Origin: Acridotheres tristis | Lineage: Eukaryota > Chordata > Aves > Passeriformes > Sturnidae | Length of the DNA stretch: 64,000 nucleotides | Direction: 5' to 3' | Assembly (NCBI GenBank): GCA_037013685.1 | Contig: CM072884.1 | Coordinates: 103,901,548 to 103,965,547 of the forward strand | Shown: piece after piece, positions 26,371 to 39,627 of the stretch | Numbering within the stretch: position 1 is the first letter of the stretch | How the letters are laid out: every line of letters begins with the position of its first letter | Program-made: the position numbers and the translations under genes | Notes under the pieces: model-generated | Database searches by the model: none | Told to the model about the DNA's origin: nothing | Seen by the model: the letters and a program-made list of their open reading frames with translations, nothing else

Positions 26371-29300
26371 AACATTATCATTAGATCACACAGTAGGGGT
26401 ACAGAATGACCGTTTTTATTGCAAATACTATACGTGCCCTTTTCCCTAACCATTTTATCCCTGCTAGGAATTTAGAAAAATTGAAATTTAATGCAGGGTA
26501 TGTTTTATATTGTGAACTACATATATCTGCTCTGGAAGTGGTAACCAATAAAGATGATGTGCCACATTGTTTGCTGTATATGGACTTGTTAAATTTTTAA
26601 TACACATTTCTGGTTGGTTAAAAAATAATTCTGCTTTTTCTGCCTATATGCTGCTTAGGATCATTTCTGCATTTCCTGCTGCTGTTTTCACTACTGTTCA
26701 CATATTCCCTGGATGCTATGAATGGGAACATAGCAACCATTCTGGATGGGATTGCCAGCTGAAAACAGCTAAAACATGGAGATAAGAGATTCAACTATTC
26801 AGAAATCTAACCAGGGGCAGAAACAGATGAATAGTCCTATACAATTTGACTTAAGTAAATCTCAGTACTTTGGCCCTTTCAAGATCATAGTACCACTTGT
26901 ACCACTGTAAGTATCCAGTATTGTGCAAAGGTAAATCTCTAATACTAGAACTGACAATAAATAAGTGAAGTGTAAGCTCAACTTTTCATTGATGAATTGC
27001 AGATGTGTTTCAGTGTAGTGCAGGAATAAAAATCTGACATATAAGCAGGGGCTGTAAATGGATCTTCCATTATCTTCAAGTTGATAAATATGCAGCCAAT
27101 TTCAGATATGATAAAATCTGCTCTATGGAAGAGGTTTTTACTTATCTAGTCATCTCATCCATACTGGGACACACTGACTCTTACCCAAAGTGTTCTTTGG
27201 ATGTACACAATCCACAGGAGCAAATTTTAAAGTAAGGTTAATAAAGGTGAAGTACCCTACCACTTAGTCCACTTCAAAATATGAGTGTATTGAAAAGTCT
27301 GATTTCAGACCAAAGGATGAGGAAACAACAGAGCAATGGAGCTGAACAAATAGTAGTCTTTTTTTCCATTTTATTTCTGGCTTAAACCAGAACAAAAAGC
27401 AAATCCTATTTCAAAATTCTGAGAGGTTTGTATTGGAAGTGAAACTAAATAAGTTGTAGTCACAACTGAACTTAAACTCGCCTAGGGCAAATGTATTCAT
27501 TATGTGGGACCCAGAGGTCAGACGCTAAAGAACAACAATGTGGTCCCAATATGAGTTTATAAACTCAGTGATGTTCTGGTAATTTTGTTCTGGTCATTCT
27601 CATCTGTCTAATACTTTCCTTTGGCCCACTATCAATTTAATGTAATGACCTTTTGGTTTATGCAAAATATTCATATGTGAACTATATAATAAATATTTTG
27701 AAATAATAGAAAATTTACAGAAGTTACTTTTCTCCTGCTGCACTTTCCAGAGAAGCTAACACAAGCTAAATTTACCCTACCCATAAAGATTTTATTTTAT
27801 GCTATCAGACTAGAGATACATTATGGAATTTGACTCAGAAAACAAGAACATTTAGAAGTTAATTCTGCCCTTTTTAAGCTTTGCAGCACAAGGTGTCATT
27901 CAGGGAAGCTTGGATTGAAAGAAAACCAAATGTAGGGAAGCAGCCTACAGTCAGCTGAAAAAGCCCTGCACAGACTTCCCTTGAACCTCCCTGGGAAGGA
28001 GTGGAAAAGTGGGGGAAGAGTGAGAAGAATCACACCAAGTGTTCCAGGACAACTTAAACTGGTTTGAGGCCTGATTTCTATCCTGAAATACTTGCTTCAT
28101 GCTGTAATTTAGCCAGATACTTTGTCAGAAGAAGAAGCAGAACCTGAAATCCAAAATTGTTATGTAATCTTTTATGCTGGCAGATCCAGTATTGCATTCT
28201 CCCAATAAAATATATAGAAAAATGCAATTTTGCATTGTCAAAAAGCTTTATTTTTAGTCTGTCACTCCTCTTAATATGGGCTTGTTTATCAGCATCATTC
28301 CTCCTGGATTGCCTCTGTAGGGATATAATGTATTCAGGTTGCATAGTGCCTATTCATCTATAATGCTGTTGAGTCAGTTGCAGACGTATTTGAACATTTG
28401 ATAGTTTAACCTTGAAATAAATGACAGAGAGATGTCTTTTCACCTCCCCCAAATGTGTTTCTGACTAATCATAATTTTCTTACTTCCAATCCCCTGTCAT
28501 TATTACAATTTCATTTTTACAGCAGAAAATTATCTTTAAAAAACTTTCCATTATCCATAAATAAATGTTTAATATGCACTCGTTTTGTGGAGGTGTTTGC
28601 AAGGTTTGTGTGTGTGGACATGGGTGTGAATGTATGTTCTTTCTGAAATTCCATCTCAAAGTTCAAGCGAAAGTCTGTGCTTTGGTTCCAGGCAGGAATG
28701 CAGCTGCCTGTTTCCTAAGGGAAATAGGGAGCCTAACAGCTGGGCCTGCTGGAGCAAAAGCAAAACTGATATTTGGCTTCAACAGCATCAGGTTTTGCCC
28801 TCCTTATGCCAGAGACTTAAAAGTTGTGAAGGACTGAATAAACAGCATTTCACAAGCATGCTGGGTTATAGAAGTGTGTGTTATTCATCAGCAGTTACCT
28901 ACACCTGCCAGGAACTCTGTGCCATCTTCAGGGACAGGACTGAGGATGAGCTACTAGGAACTACAACCAGCACAAGCATTTTTAAAAGTATTCAGAGACA
29001 CAAAATAATTATCCTTGGCATCCCTTCTTCTCACATGGATGCATTGGTAACACAACCCTGTACTAACAGAACTCAGGAAAGAAGACTCTTCAAAAAGTAG
29101 TTTTGAGGTGCTAGCAGAGCAATGGGCAATTGTTCCCTTTGTATCTCTTGAAAGCTGAAATAAGTAGGGGTTAAAGGATGCAGCTTCACAAAGCTCACCG
29201 GTGGCAGCTGGACCACTCTGACTCAGAAAATGTGAACCCCTGTCAGCCACCAAGAAGTTTGAAATGCCCTAAGATGTGCATAAGGAAATGACTGAACATT

Positions 29301-32300
29301 AAATTAAATAGGTACAGGGCCAGCAAGGCAGAACTTCTCATTATTATTACATATCCTTATTGTTACATATCTTTATTGTTAATTTACATATTCCTACACA
29401 GAAATCTTTCTGGACTTATAAAAAATTATAGCTTACTAAGCTATCTACAATAAACATTGTTGATAAATTTCCCTGTCTTCCCTATTTTTCTTTCCGTTAT
29501 TTTTTGTAATTTACTGTATGAAAAGAGTTACCAAGGAGTCTGTAAGAAGCCTGCATATCAGGTCAACTGGCAAAGAGAAATCTGGTTAAGATAATGATAT
29601 ATACCATGCATACTGTTTACGTTTTTCTCTGGAAGATTAGGTATGGGGCAGTGATTCAATGAAGTATAGTGGACCCATAATACAGAAAAGTTAGAAGGTT
29701 GCTAAAAATGGCAACTAACTCATTAAATTTACATAATAATGGTAATAAAAGTTTTTATTCATTACAGTCTATAAAAGTACTACAGTCATAAATGATGAGA
29801 TATTCAGGAAAAAAATAATTCAATCAAATGATAGCAGAAATGTTAGTTTTCTTTACAATTCTCTCGTTACTAAAAAAGAATTAAGCTTGTTCTCTGACAA
29901 GATTGGTTTAATTTACATTCCTTGTTTACCTTAATATTTATTCAAATGTGCTCCATAACTTTAGACCTATTAGTGTTGATCTCCAGGATCATGACTAAAA
30001 TTCATTAGATTAGGTTTTTAAGTCAATTATAGTAAATTTTGCATATATGGTTTTTATTTATAAGAGTTATTAGAGTGGAATAAATTATTTTGCAAAGTGA
30101 CATAATCATGTCAAATGTTTCAATTTCTCAAACTTAGATTGTCTCTACCCCACTATCATCTCTTTTATTAGTGTTCCCTGCAGGTGTCACTGAATGTTCC
30201 AGTATGGCTTTGTATTCTGACACTGATTTTGTCAAAGTGCTTTTCTCATTTGTGTCTGGTAAATTTAGCAGCCAGCAAGGTGATTGCCTTGGACGTTGGG
30301 CTGGCTGCTTTCCTTCTAAATGATAAACTTTTTTCAGGTTTCTGATAGTTTTTGACATTTCACACTCTTCTGAAATGATTGCTTACTGAGTTCTCAAAAT
30401 TTTCCAGCTACGTGCAAATTCTGATTTTTTTTTAATAGATATTTTAGACTTAAAAAGTAGACGTGGAACAGCCCTATCTCAGAGAAATGAGAGTTTGCTA
30501 GTATAAGCAGGATGGCTTTGAGGTAAAGTAATAAAATTATATCATAATTTTATAAGGATGACAATAATATAAAACAATAAAATAACTTGTTATAATTTAC
30601 AATAACTCTTCCTTAGAAAGTCTGTAAAAATTATGAGACTAATTAACCAAATGAAAAAAACTGACTATTTAGGAAGCTAATACAAACCAAAAAAGTTCCT
30701 GCCTACCTTCCAAAATAGATCTAAGCAAGTAATGAGCATAAAATCTGGACAATTGCCTGTGAGGAGTCAAATATTTTAATGACACTTGACAAAAGAAAAA
30801 GACCTGAATACTACTGTATTTAATAAAAAAATATTCTTAAGACCAGGAAGACAGAGTTGTTTTCTATCCTTCTGAGCATACAGAATTCCTATTTATTGCT
30901 GTGCTTAGGCCATCCAAAAACATCAAGAAAAATGAACACGAGATCAGATGAGATGATGGGTGAACTTTTTTTTTTTTTAAATACCGTATACCATATCTGG
31001 TTTTGTTCCTATGTATCTGTGACACTTTCATTAGCATATGCTAATGAGCATTTGTCTCAGTAAAATTAATGGTTTAGGATATAATTGTTTTCCTTAAAAT
31101 TGATCTTACAGGACCTTCAAATACAGTCAAAAGTTGATACTGCAAATCCTCCTGCTTCTTGCTCCCTGTTCCAGTATTTTAGCAAGGTCCTAGTGACTCT
31201 CACCTGCTCTGTTTTCAAAGCACTACCTGGGGTACAAAACCTGTTTTTCACCAGTTTCACATTTCACATCTGCCACAGAAGGTTTTTTTTTACTGTGCTT
31301 CCCAAGAGCAGTGATCCGTTCTCTCCTTTGCCACCTTCTTAAAGCATTTTTTACTTTCTTTATTACAAGTGCAGCAAGGATCACTGTACTTTCTCAGGCT
31401 ACAGACAGATTACAAGATAATTAGTGTTTTAAAGGTGGTGTCTTAACATCAGAAATCTGGCAAGAGGGCAAGGCAGTGGAAGTTAGATCTAGGACATGAG
31501 AGCACAATATGTCTCATGCAGAGAAGCTTTGATATGGGTAATAAATGTATGCTTAAAAAGAATCCCCAGAAAATTCAGGCAGAAGTTTCAGAGGAATCCT
31601 TCAACCTCCTCCTCTAACCCTTTAGCACAAACTAAAGTATCTTCCTGCTCCTCAGCAGCTCTTCTGCAGACAGGTGCCATTTGACAGAACCTTACCAGAA
31701 TTATGTAATAAAATTGTTTTATAAGGCCACATTATTCCCCCCTTCAGATAAACAGCAAACACGTGTACAGTCAGCTCATTTCCACATTTTTGAGGGACCC
31801 AGCTGACTGTGTAAGGGAGCTCCTTTATTCAGAGCAAGACATTAATCAAATTTTCAGATGTAGGCGTATAAAGTGAATGGCTTCAGGTTCCCAAAGCAGG
31901 GGGTAAGTTGTGTCCTACTTTTGCTTAGAGTCATCATCCTGCCTCCTTGTTACACAGAGATAAAATATATATGATGCTCCAATAGGAAAACAATGCCAAA
32001 TTTACTCTGCCACTAAAACAGAGCTCTCAGACCTTAAGGAGAGTGAAAAGGACAAGACCTGGCATAACCTCAGCAATTAAAAGAGGTGCAGGGAACGTTC
32101 CTGTGAGGGGCCAGACCTCCTCATCACAGTGCAGCAGCTCATGGTCTAGGCAGCAAAGGCCAAAATAAGAAGCTCAGCTAATTTCGTTATTCCTGCAACT
32201 TACTATTTATACATTGTATAAATGTAATACCATCCAAATTAAATACAGAATAAAAATTTACTGCAAGAACAACATATTAATGTAAAGCCATATAAAAGTA

Positions 32301-33767
32301 TAATTCAATACTGTTATATTTACATAAATGTATTAAATATTTGTACTTCTTAAAAGTAAATGTGAATATAAAAAATAAATATGCACTCATCTTGAAATTA
32401 CTGAAATCTCAGAACTTTGTTTTCTACATAATTTAAAAACAGTACTCCATGGAACACTCATTTAATGAACAGTATGTTAGGTATTTCTCTGTATTAAAAG
32501 TAGGTATGACAACCATTTCATGTCAGATTTGCTCATTTGAGGATACAGAATTAAAACTAAAATATTCCTAATTCAGGTATGCAGTTTGATTTGCTGTGTC
32601 TTTCATGTCTTTTTTGCTTACCATTGGCATTAACATTATTGGAGTAAAAAGGAATATTTCAAGAGATCATTTTTTTCACAACAGAAAATTCAGACACTAC
32701 TTCCTTGCAATTCAAGCATAAAGTTTTATTTCAAAATTGGTAATTACTATATTTGAAAATAAATATGCTATTTAAAAAAAGAATAGCTCTTTGTTTTGCT
32801 TATTTTTCTGAAAGACTATGCAGACTGTTTGCTAATATTTCAAGTGGAAGGGAAATACAAGCTTCCATGAAATTTAGTGTTCCACTGAAGTACAGGAAAC
32901 AGCGGTCACAAAATACTGCCTGGAAAAAAAAAAGTAAATTCCCTTATGACAAATAAAACCTGACAGAAAAATACCACAAATTTCCTCCAAGGAGAGTGAT
33001 TGTATTTAACAAGTTGCCCTTCGCATCTTTTCTATCTCTGATGGCAGCTGCATCTTCTTTCATTTACTGGAATATACCCAATATTATAGAAGTATATGCA
33101 ATACAGGGAACTCCTGGCTTTATGCATTACTATCAAAACAAAACAGTTTTCAAAATGCTTTTCATTTGGGTTTTGAGTTTTTACTTCTCCTAGGATCTTT
33201 AGCATCAATGTGTCACAGAAAGGTCACTTTCTGGTTATCTAGGAGCCTGTGTGACCTTTAGTGGATTTCCTAGGGAGGGAACTGCTGTGACCTGGCCACC
33301 ATGGGGTGACCTGTGGGTGACCACCGGTCAGGTCCACATCTGCACCTGCCCTGTAACCCCCAGAACTGCTGGTGCTCAACTACAGAGCTGCAGTCCCTTC
33401 CCTCCTCTCCCCAAGTTGTCTCAGATGTCCCGATTACATACCTTATTTTTGTATTTTCTGTAACTAAAAATCCTGTCTTCTAATTTCTTATGGAAATCAC
33501 ACAAATGTAGATGTCATCTCATTATGTAGACATTGTGGTTGTATTCCCCTGGATATGCAAGTCTTTCAGTTGGAAGCATCAGCTTCCATCCATCATGCTA
33601 AAGAGATAACAAATCACACCCATAACAAAGGAGAAGATTCACAAGTGCTTCAGCCCAGCCTGAGCACTAAGCCAGATGGACCATAATGTTATGGAGATTA
33701 TAGAAGATATCAACTGCAAGGAGTGCTCTGTGCATGCACTCTGAGAAGGCAATAGGAAAAGAGGAGC
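26371..33767. other. Intergenic, nothing recognised apart from a half-site cluster near 33.3 kb
   Basis: AT-rich. An open frame of 156 codons at 28630-29100 has no recognisable domain, splice context or codon bias and is not called. A group of AGGTCA-type half-sites lies at 33219-33335. Confidence 0.55.
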
Positions 33768-35242
33768 TGTAGTAGGTTTACTTTGGCTGGATTTCAGTCA
33801 CCCATCAAAGCCTCTCAATCACTTCCTTCCACAGCTGGACAGAGGAGAGAAAATATAAAGAAGGGTTCATGGCTTGACATAAGGACAAGGAGAAATCATT
33901 CATCAAATACTATCATGGGTAAAAACAGGCAAGAATTAGAGATATTAAATTTGTTACTAACAAAATCAAAGCAGCATAATGAGAAGTAAAATAAGACATT
34001 AAAAGGCCCTACCCTTCCCCCCAGCTCTAACTCCTTCCCCAGGAGTGCTGGGAGATGGGAATGGGTGTTATGGTCAGTTCATCACTGGTTGTTTGCGCCA
34101 CTGCTCAAGGAGAGGAGTCCTTTCCCTGATCAGCCTGAGGTCCCTTCCACAGGAAACAGTTCTCCATTAACTTCTCCAACATGAGTCCATCTCACAGGCA
34201 AAAGTTCTCCACACACTGCTGCAACGTGGGTCAGTCCTCCAAGGACAGGCTGATCCTACATAGGTCCCCCACAGGGTCACAAATCCTGCTAGGAAATCTG
34301 CCAGGAGCCTGTTCCAGCACAGGACTCCAATGAGTTCACAGCCTCCCCTCAGGCATCCACCTGCTCCAGCCTGGATCTCCTCCATGGGCTGTGGGTGGGT
34401 CTCTGCATCCCTGTGCCCTCCATGGGCTGCAGGGGCAGCTGCCTCACCATAGGCTGTACCTTGGGGTGCAGGAGAATCTTATTTCTTGTAGAAATGATGT
34501 TGAGACAAATTGGATTGACACCATCATCAGTCCTTTATTAAAAGCTTGTCATGCTTTCGCTCCACAGACTTCTTTCAGGTAACTCTGACTCCTTTCCTCA
34601 TTAGCTGCTTCACACAGCTCTGACTCCTTCTTTCCTCTCTGCAAGCTTCCTTCTGCTTGGCTGGCTAAACCCCAAGCTGTCCCTTACATGGCCACCTAAC
34701 CTTGTCTGTCCCTCACACAGCATCTTCTTACCTCCTCACAGCACAGCCAGCAGGCTCCAGGTCCCAAGCTCCAGTTTCATCTGCCACTATAACTCACTTT
34801 CAGCTACCTTAGCCCACTCTTTTAACCTCCATCCTCATTGGGCAGGCAAGGCTGTTTCCACTTCTCTGCAATCAGTACAGCTGTTATCCATTGAGGAAAA
34901 TTGCATTCTGCACTATCTCTTCAAACTATCTTCCCACAAGTTCTGGCATCTGGAGCACCTCCTGCCTCTCTTTCTCCACTGACCTTGGTGTCTCCACAGT
35001 TGTTACACGGTCTCACTCTTTTGTGCTCTTGCTGCAAAACAACTTTTTTTCTTTTTCTTAAATATGTTATCACAGAGGTGTTCCCACCATTCCTGATGGA
35101 CTCAGCCTTGGCTAGCAGCTGGTCTATCCTAGAGCTGGCTGGCCTTGGCTCTGCTGGACATGGAGGAAGCTTCCAGCAGCTTCTCACAGAAGCCACCACT
35201 GTAGCCCCCCATTACCAAATCTGGCCATGCAAATATAATACA
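33768..35242 (-). mobile_element. Solo LTR of an avian endogenous retrovirus, interrupted by a younger LTR
   Basis: In reverse orientation the element runs from TGTATTATATTTGCATGG (35242 downwards) to a 3' terminus ending in CTACA at 33768, so both ends keep TG...CA. Without the inserted LTR at 34487-34905 it is about 1.05 kb. I recognise the sequence from many bird genomes (blocks such as GGAAGCTTCCAGCAGCTTCTC, GGTTATGGTCAGTTCATCAC variants and CACAGCTGGACAGAGGAGAG), probably an ERVL-type LTR; the family name is from memory and not certain. The 5-bp flanks (ggagc / gggcc) are not a clean target duplication, which fits an old insertion. It contains no internal retroviral genes. Confidence 0.8.
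34487..34905 (-). mobile_element. Younger solo LTR nested in the older LTR
   Basis: A 419-bp insert with TG...CA ends. In minus orientation it begins TGCAATTTTCC and ends TTTCTACA, with an AATAAA at 34539-34534 about 50 bp before its end. It is flanked on both sides by the 4-bp direct repeat ttct (34483-34486 and 34906-34909), as expected for a target-site duplication. It splits the surrounding older LTR, whose recognisable sequence resumes just beyond it. No gag, pol or env is present. A 4-bp duplication would suit a gammaretrovirus-like (class I) ERV, but that is inference. Confidence 0.72.
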
Positions 35243-36039
35243 GGGCCAAAGACTGCCTTCCCTTTCTCATGAAACAAGCATACCAAATATCAAAGGAACT
35301 GTAATTTTCCTTTTCCTTGGTATAGCCTCAAAACCTGAGCCAAGAGAGGGAAATAGTCTCTATCACCAATGAATACATGGAATGTTGGCTTTTCCAAAAC
35401 AGATTTAGTAAAACATTAATCTAATCAACAAACAGCAGGTTTGGTTCTGTTTGATTTTCCTCACCAGTGCCAGGAAAGAATCCAGGCTCCAGAACTGCAT
35501 CAAAACCTGCTTGTGGCAGAAGGCAGGACACAGCAGGGTCAAAGATCAAGCCTACATAGGAGTAAAGCAACAGAGGAGTGTACTGAAGACCTATTATTCA
35601 CATTATAGGCCTAAAAGATATTTTTAAATGTGAACTAGCTCTTGCCTAGTCCCATGAACTGCATGCCCACAAGCAGCTGAGCTCACTCCCTGCTTGGTTT
35701 ACTGAAGTGAACTCACTCCTGCTCCTCAAGACCTTTCCATGGTATGAGCCAAGGCATGGTCAATGGGAGTGAATGGAAAACCCCTTTCAAAGGTAAACTC
35801 CCAATCCAAGTGATGCTGCTAAGGATGGCTACTCATGCTGTAAAAAGGCAGAGAAGCACTCTGATAAAGCCTTTTTTTGAAAACAGAACTGCACATCCAG
35901 TACCGTATTGAGAGGAAATAAGAGATTTTTAGGTGCAAAGCAAATTGCTTGTTTCTTGAAATATCACTTCAAAAACTGTGGATATTTTAAAGTAGTCTGA
36001 GGACGGATTGGGGGCGGATTTTGTTTGGGTAGGGTATTT

Positions 36040-36070
36040 TATATATATATATTTATATATATATATATAT
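36040..36070. repeat. (AT)n microsatellite
   Basis: About 31 bp of alternating AT with one TT interruption. Confidence 0.9.
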
Positions 36071-36806
36071 GAATTCCACATATCTAATTTAATTCTCCTT
36101 CAGGCCTAAAAAATACAGGAGATCCGAGTGAAATAATTATGTCTATGTGCTCCCTGACTCAGGTCAATTCTGTTGGTTTCCAATTCTACCATTACCACAC
36201 ATTTTTGAAAAATAATATTCAGAACAGAACCTAAAAAGGAGGTCCTGAATATTTTCTATATTTGATTTTTAAATTAAAAAAACTTTGAAGAAAAAAACCA
36301 ATATACCTACATAATCACAAAAGTTACAACACTATGGTCATTATCTTCTTGCATTTAACTTTGAAGGAAATAAATTTTACACAAGTTACAATGCTGAAGG
36401 GAAAAGAATATGAGCTTGTAAGAACTTTAATTTTAGTTGTGAATTAATATACCTTAAACATCAGTAAACATTTTAATGAAACAGTAGCTGAAGCAGTAGT
36501 GCATAAAGTTAATATGCATCAAATGACATACGGGAGATGATCTGTTGATAGGCTGATCCATTAAGTTTGTATGCACAATTCAAATTATATTTAGCAATTC
36601 ATATATCTCAGTTATAGCCCCTTTTTATTGCCAAGTCACAGATTGTATTTGTTCAAGTATTAATATCACTTTTTCCATGGTAAGGTTTAAACACTTCAGA
36701 TGTCAAGTATTTGATCTCTCCGTGAGTGCTTTAGAAATGAGGGGCAGGGCTGGGGGTAATTTTGCCAAATACAAAGAAAACAAAGCAACTTGTCACTTTC
36801 TTCTCC

Positions 36807-36827
36807 TTTTTTTTTTTTTTTTTTTTG
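36807..36827. repeat. Poly(T) tract
   Basis: Roughly 20 consecutive T. No retroposed gene could be recognised on the 5' side of the corresponding minus-strand poly(A). Confidence 0.85.
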
Positions 36828-39600
36828 GCAATATAAGATCAACATAATTTCAGCTCCTGGAGAGAGGCTTGTACTAAAACTGGGAAGTATTTCAGTTTTC
36901 AAGTTGATTACTTGAACATTACTGAGACATAAATGCCTGCAATTTAAGCTATGAATAACGAGACTACTGCCTATAGAAAAAGACTTGGAAAGGGCTGAGA
37001 TATAGAACGTTTGTATGCGGTATAGAAAGAATTTATATTTAGTAATTGAGAAGGAGTCTGACATGTTCTGCTGACATAATTGAATTTGATATCCAGATAG
37101 GGGCAAATTGTTTCTCTTAATGCAAAAAATCTTAAGCTTTAGTCCTTTCAGCCCAAGATTTATAACGTGGGCACAAAGTGACTCTGGTCTTTGAGTCTTC
37201 AGGAACAGTCAGCAGCAAAAATGGCCCAGCAGTGTATAACAGTGACAGATATCACAGAATGATGTGTTCCCATTATATATCTGAGAACATGGATGGATTC
37301 ATAAACAAGGGGGGTGAAAGTAGGAAAGGAAGAGACATACATCAGATTATTACACAATCATGCAGTTCTCTGCTAGCTGGTGTAAGAAGTGCACTGAAGT
37401 TAGATATGTATAGAATTTAGATTTCACTAACAATTTTTTTTGTTGTTTTAAGAAATAAACTGGGTAGTTAAATAGAAGAGTGCAGTCAGATGGACTTTGA
37501 AGATTCAGTATAAAGGTGGTTATTATTGTTTGTGTTAATGTGCCATGGGAAACCTTATCACCACAGATTTTAAACTAAACAATTTCTCTTACTCTGTGAT
37601 TTTGTGCCTGGGAGAGGCCAAATTAAGGTAATATATTGACTAACTGAGAGCAATATATTGGAGAGGATATCCGAAGGAAAATACTTCCCAAGTGTGTCCA
37701 AATATTTCACCTGCCATTAGTGAAAGAAAAGTCCAACGGTAAAGCTGTATAAAATCCAGAAATTCTGTTCCAGCGAGAATTTCAAATTTTTCTTTGTTTT
37801 GATTGTAAATCAAACACAGAATTTTTTTTTACAAAACCTGCAGAGGAGCTCACTTAGGGGAGGAGGGGAAGAATGCTGTCTGTTAACCAAACCGACATCT
37901 TGCTACTTTATACTGATGCTTACCAAAGCAAAATGTAAAATTAAAAACAAATTGACACAAGCAATTTGAAAAAATGCATCTTATTTCGGTGCCTCTAAGA
38001 AGGATATTTGGCTACAAAAACAAGAATTGATTTCCTTTCAAATAAAATTGCTATCAAAAGCAGATAATTCCTGAAGCTTTAATATTGATAGAATTACACA
38101 TTCTCAGAGGATTTAACTCTTCTGGCTGAGAAGCTGCATCTAAAGAAAGGTAGCCACTAGGGGCCCACATATTAGGAAAAAAACCAAAAACCTCAGTTGA
38201 GCCATAAGCCTGTACTGTCTTATAGAAATAGAAGACTTCATGCAGCTGGCTTGCTGAATGGGCCCTGTGGAGACATTGGACTGTGTAGCCCTGAAAAATG
38301 CAGTTGATATACATCATATTTTTTAATATATTCTCCCTCTCTAGAGGCAGGGTAGGATTTACATAGTGCTCCAAATTAGGAGTTTAAAAATAAAAGAAGT
38401 ATTAATCTTATTTGGAATTCTTTTTGGACACTTTTAGTCACTTGGAATGAAATCCTAGTTATGCTAATTTTGCAGGGAGGCTCGATGATGATTTTTAAGT
38501 ACTCATGATTTCTTTCACCCCTTAGTGTCTATTTCAGCATTGCAAACTTGCATTTAGCCTTCTTAGTCATTCAGATTCTCCCCTACGACAAGAAGAGAAT
38601 GATTTAATATTGTCAGGATAAGAGTGGAGATCCCAGAGCATTATATATTTTTTTTCCTTTGATTACATGCTCTCATTTTCTTGCAATTTTCTCCCTTTGT
38701 CCTCTTCTATTTAATTTTCTTGCCGAGCATCCATTGTAATAAAGTGCCATGTTCAATGAAGTTGCAGTGAGCAATTCAAATAATAGCAGGTGTAGATGTG
38801 TAGGAATTCTGATTGTAATGCACTGCTGTGAAGAACGCATGCATTTATAGTGCAGGACGTTTCTGAAAGCATCATGGCAATAAGCCAATCAATTCGAATG
38901 TGCCAGGGGCAGTGCTGCAAATGTATAGAGATGATGGAATTCATTTCAGTCACTTATTCTTGAGGTTAGGATTGGAGGAAAATTTGATCAGTTCATGCAT
39001 CTCCAATTTGGCCTGCAGCTTTGAGCTCTGGCTGCAGCAGAGCTCTCAAGCTGAGCACAGATGGGGCTGGATAGTATCTGGGTGAGAAGCTTTCAAAAAA
39101 ATCAAAATGCTGCAGTGTGTAGGTGTTGGTAACTCACTAGGCAGCATGCTTCCCTCAGGTCTGCTCCTTAAATTCCTGCCTTTCACCATGTTGGAAAATG
39201 CCAGCTTGTTACAGGTATTTCCTTTGAAGATAAGAGTTAAGATCAAGTTCCTTATCAATAATAACTGAAAACCTGAATTTTCAATTGGAATTGTTCCTTT
39301 CAACAATAGTTGAAAATCCTATTGTATGTTCTCCATTACTAGCCTTGATATTATGTCTAGCTTCCAGCTCCAGCAATTCTATTACATTCTGTCTGCCTTT
39401 TCCCATTCCATTTTCAAAAGGAGCAAGGTTAGGATTGCTGTCAATAGAAAATAGCTATGACTACATTTTGCAGAGAATTAGTTGAGGTTATTTGTGTTAG
39501 AAGAAAAGGAATGGTTGTTCTGTACTAGTCACAACCTACTGCAAAAGCTCACTTTCATGCATACCTGTTGAGAAAATTTAGGACAGTTACTTCGATAGTA

Positions 39601-39627
39601 TAATCTCTATAATCTCTATAATCTCTT
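39601..39627. repeat. Three-copy 9-bp tandem repeat
   Basis: TAATCTCTA twice and then TAATCTCTT, head to tail. Confidence 0.9.

Noticed and set aside
28630..29100. 156-codon plus-strand open frame
   Set aside because: No recognisable domain, no splice or promoter context, ordinary non-coding composition; the length is not exceptional in 64 kb.
34921..35272. Open frames of 92 and 123 codons
   Set aside because: They lie within the older solo LTR, which does not encode retroviral proteins.
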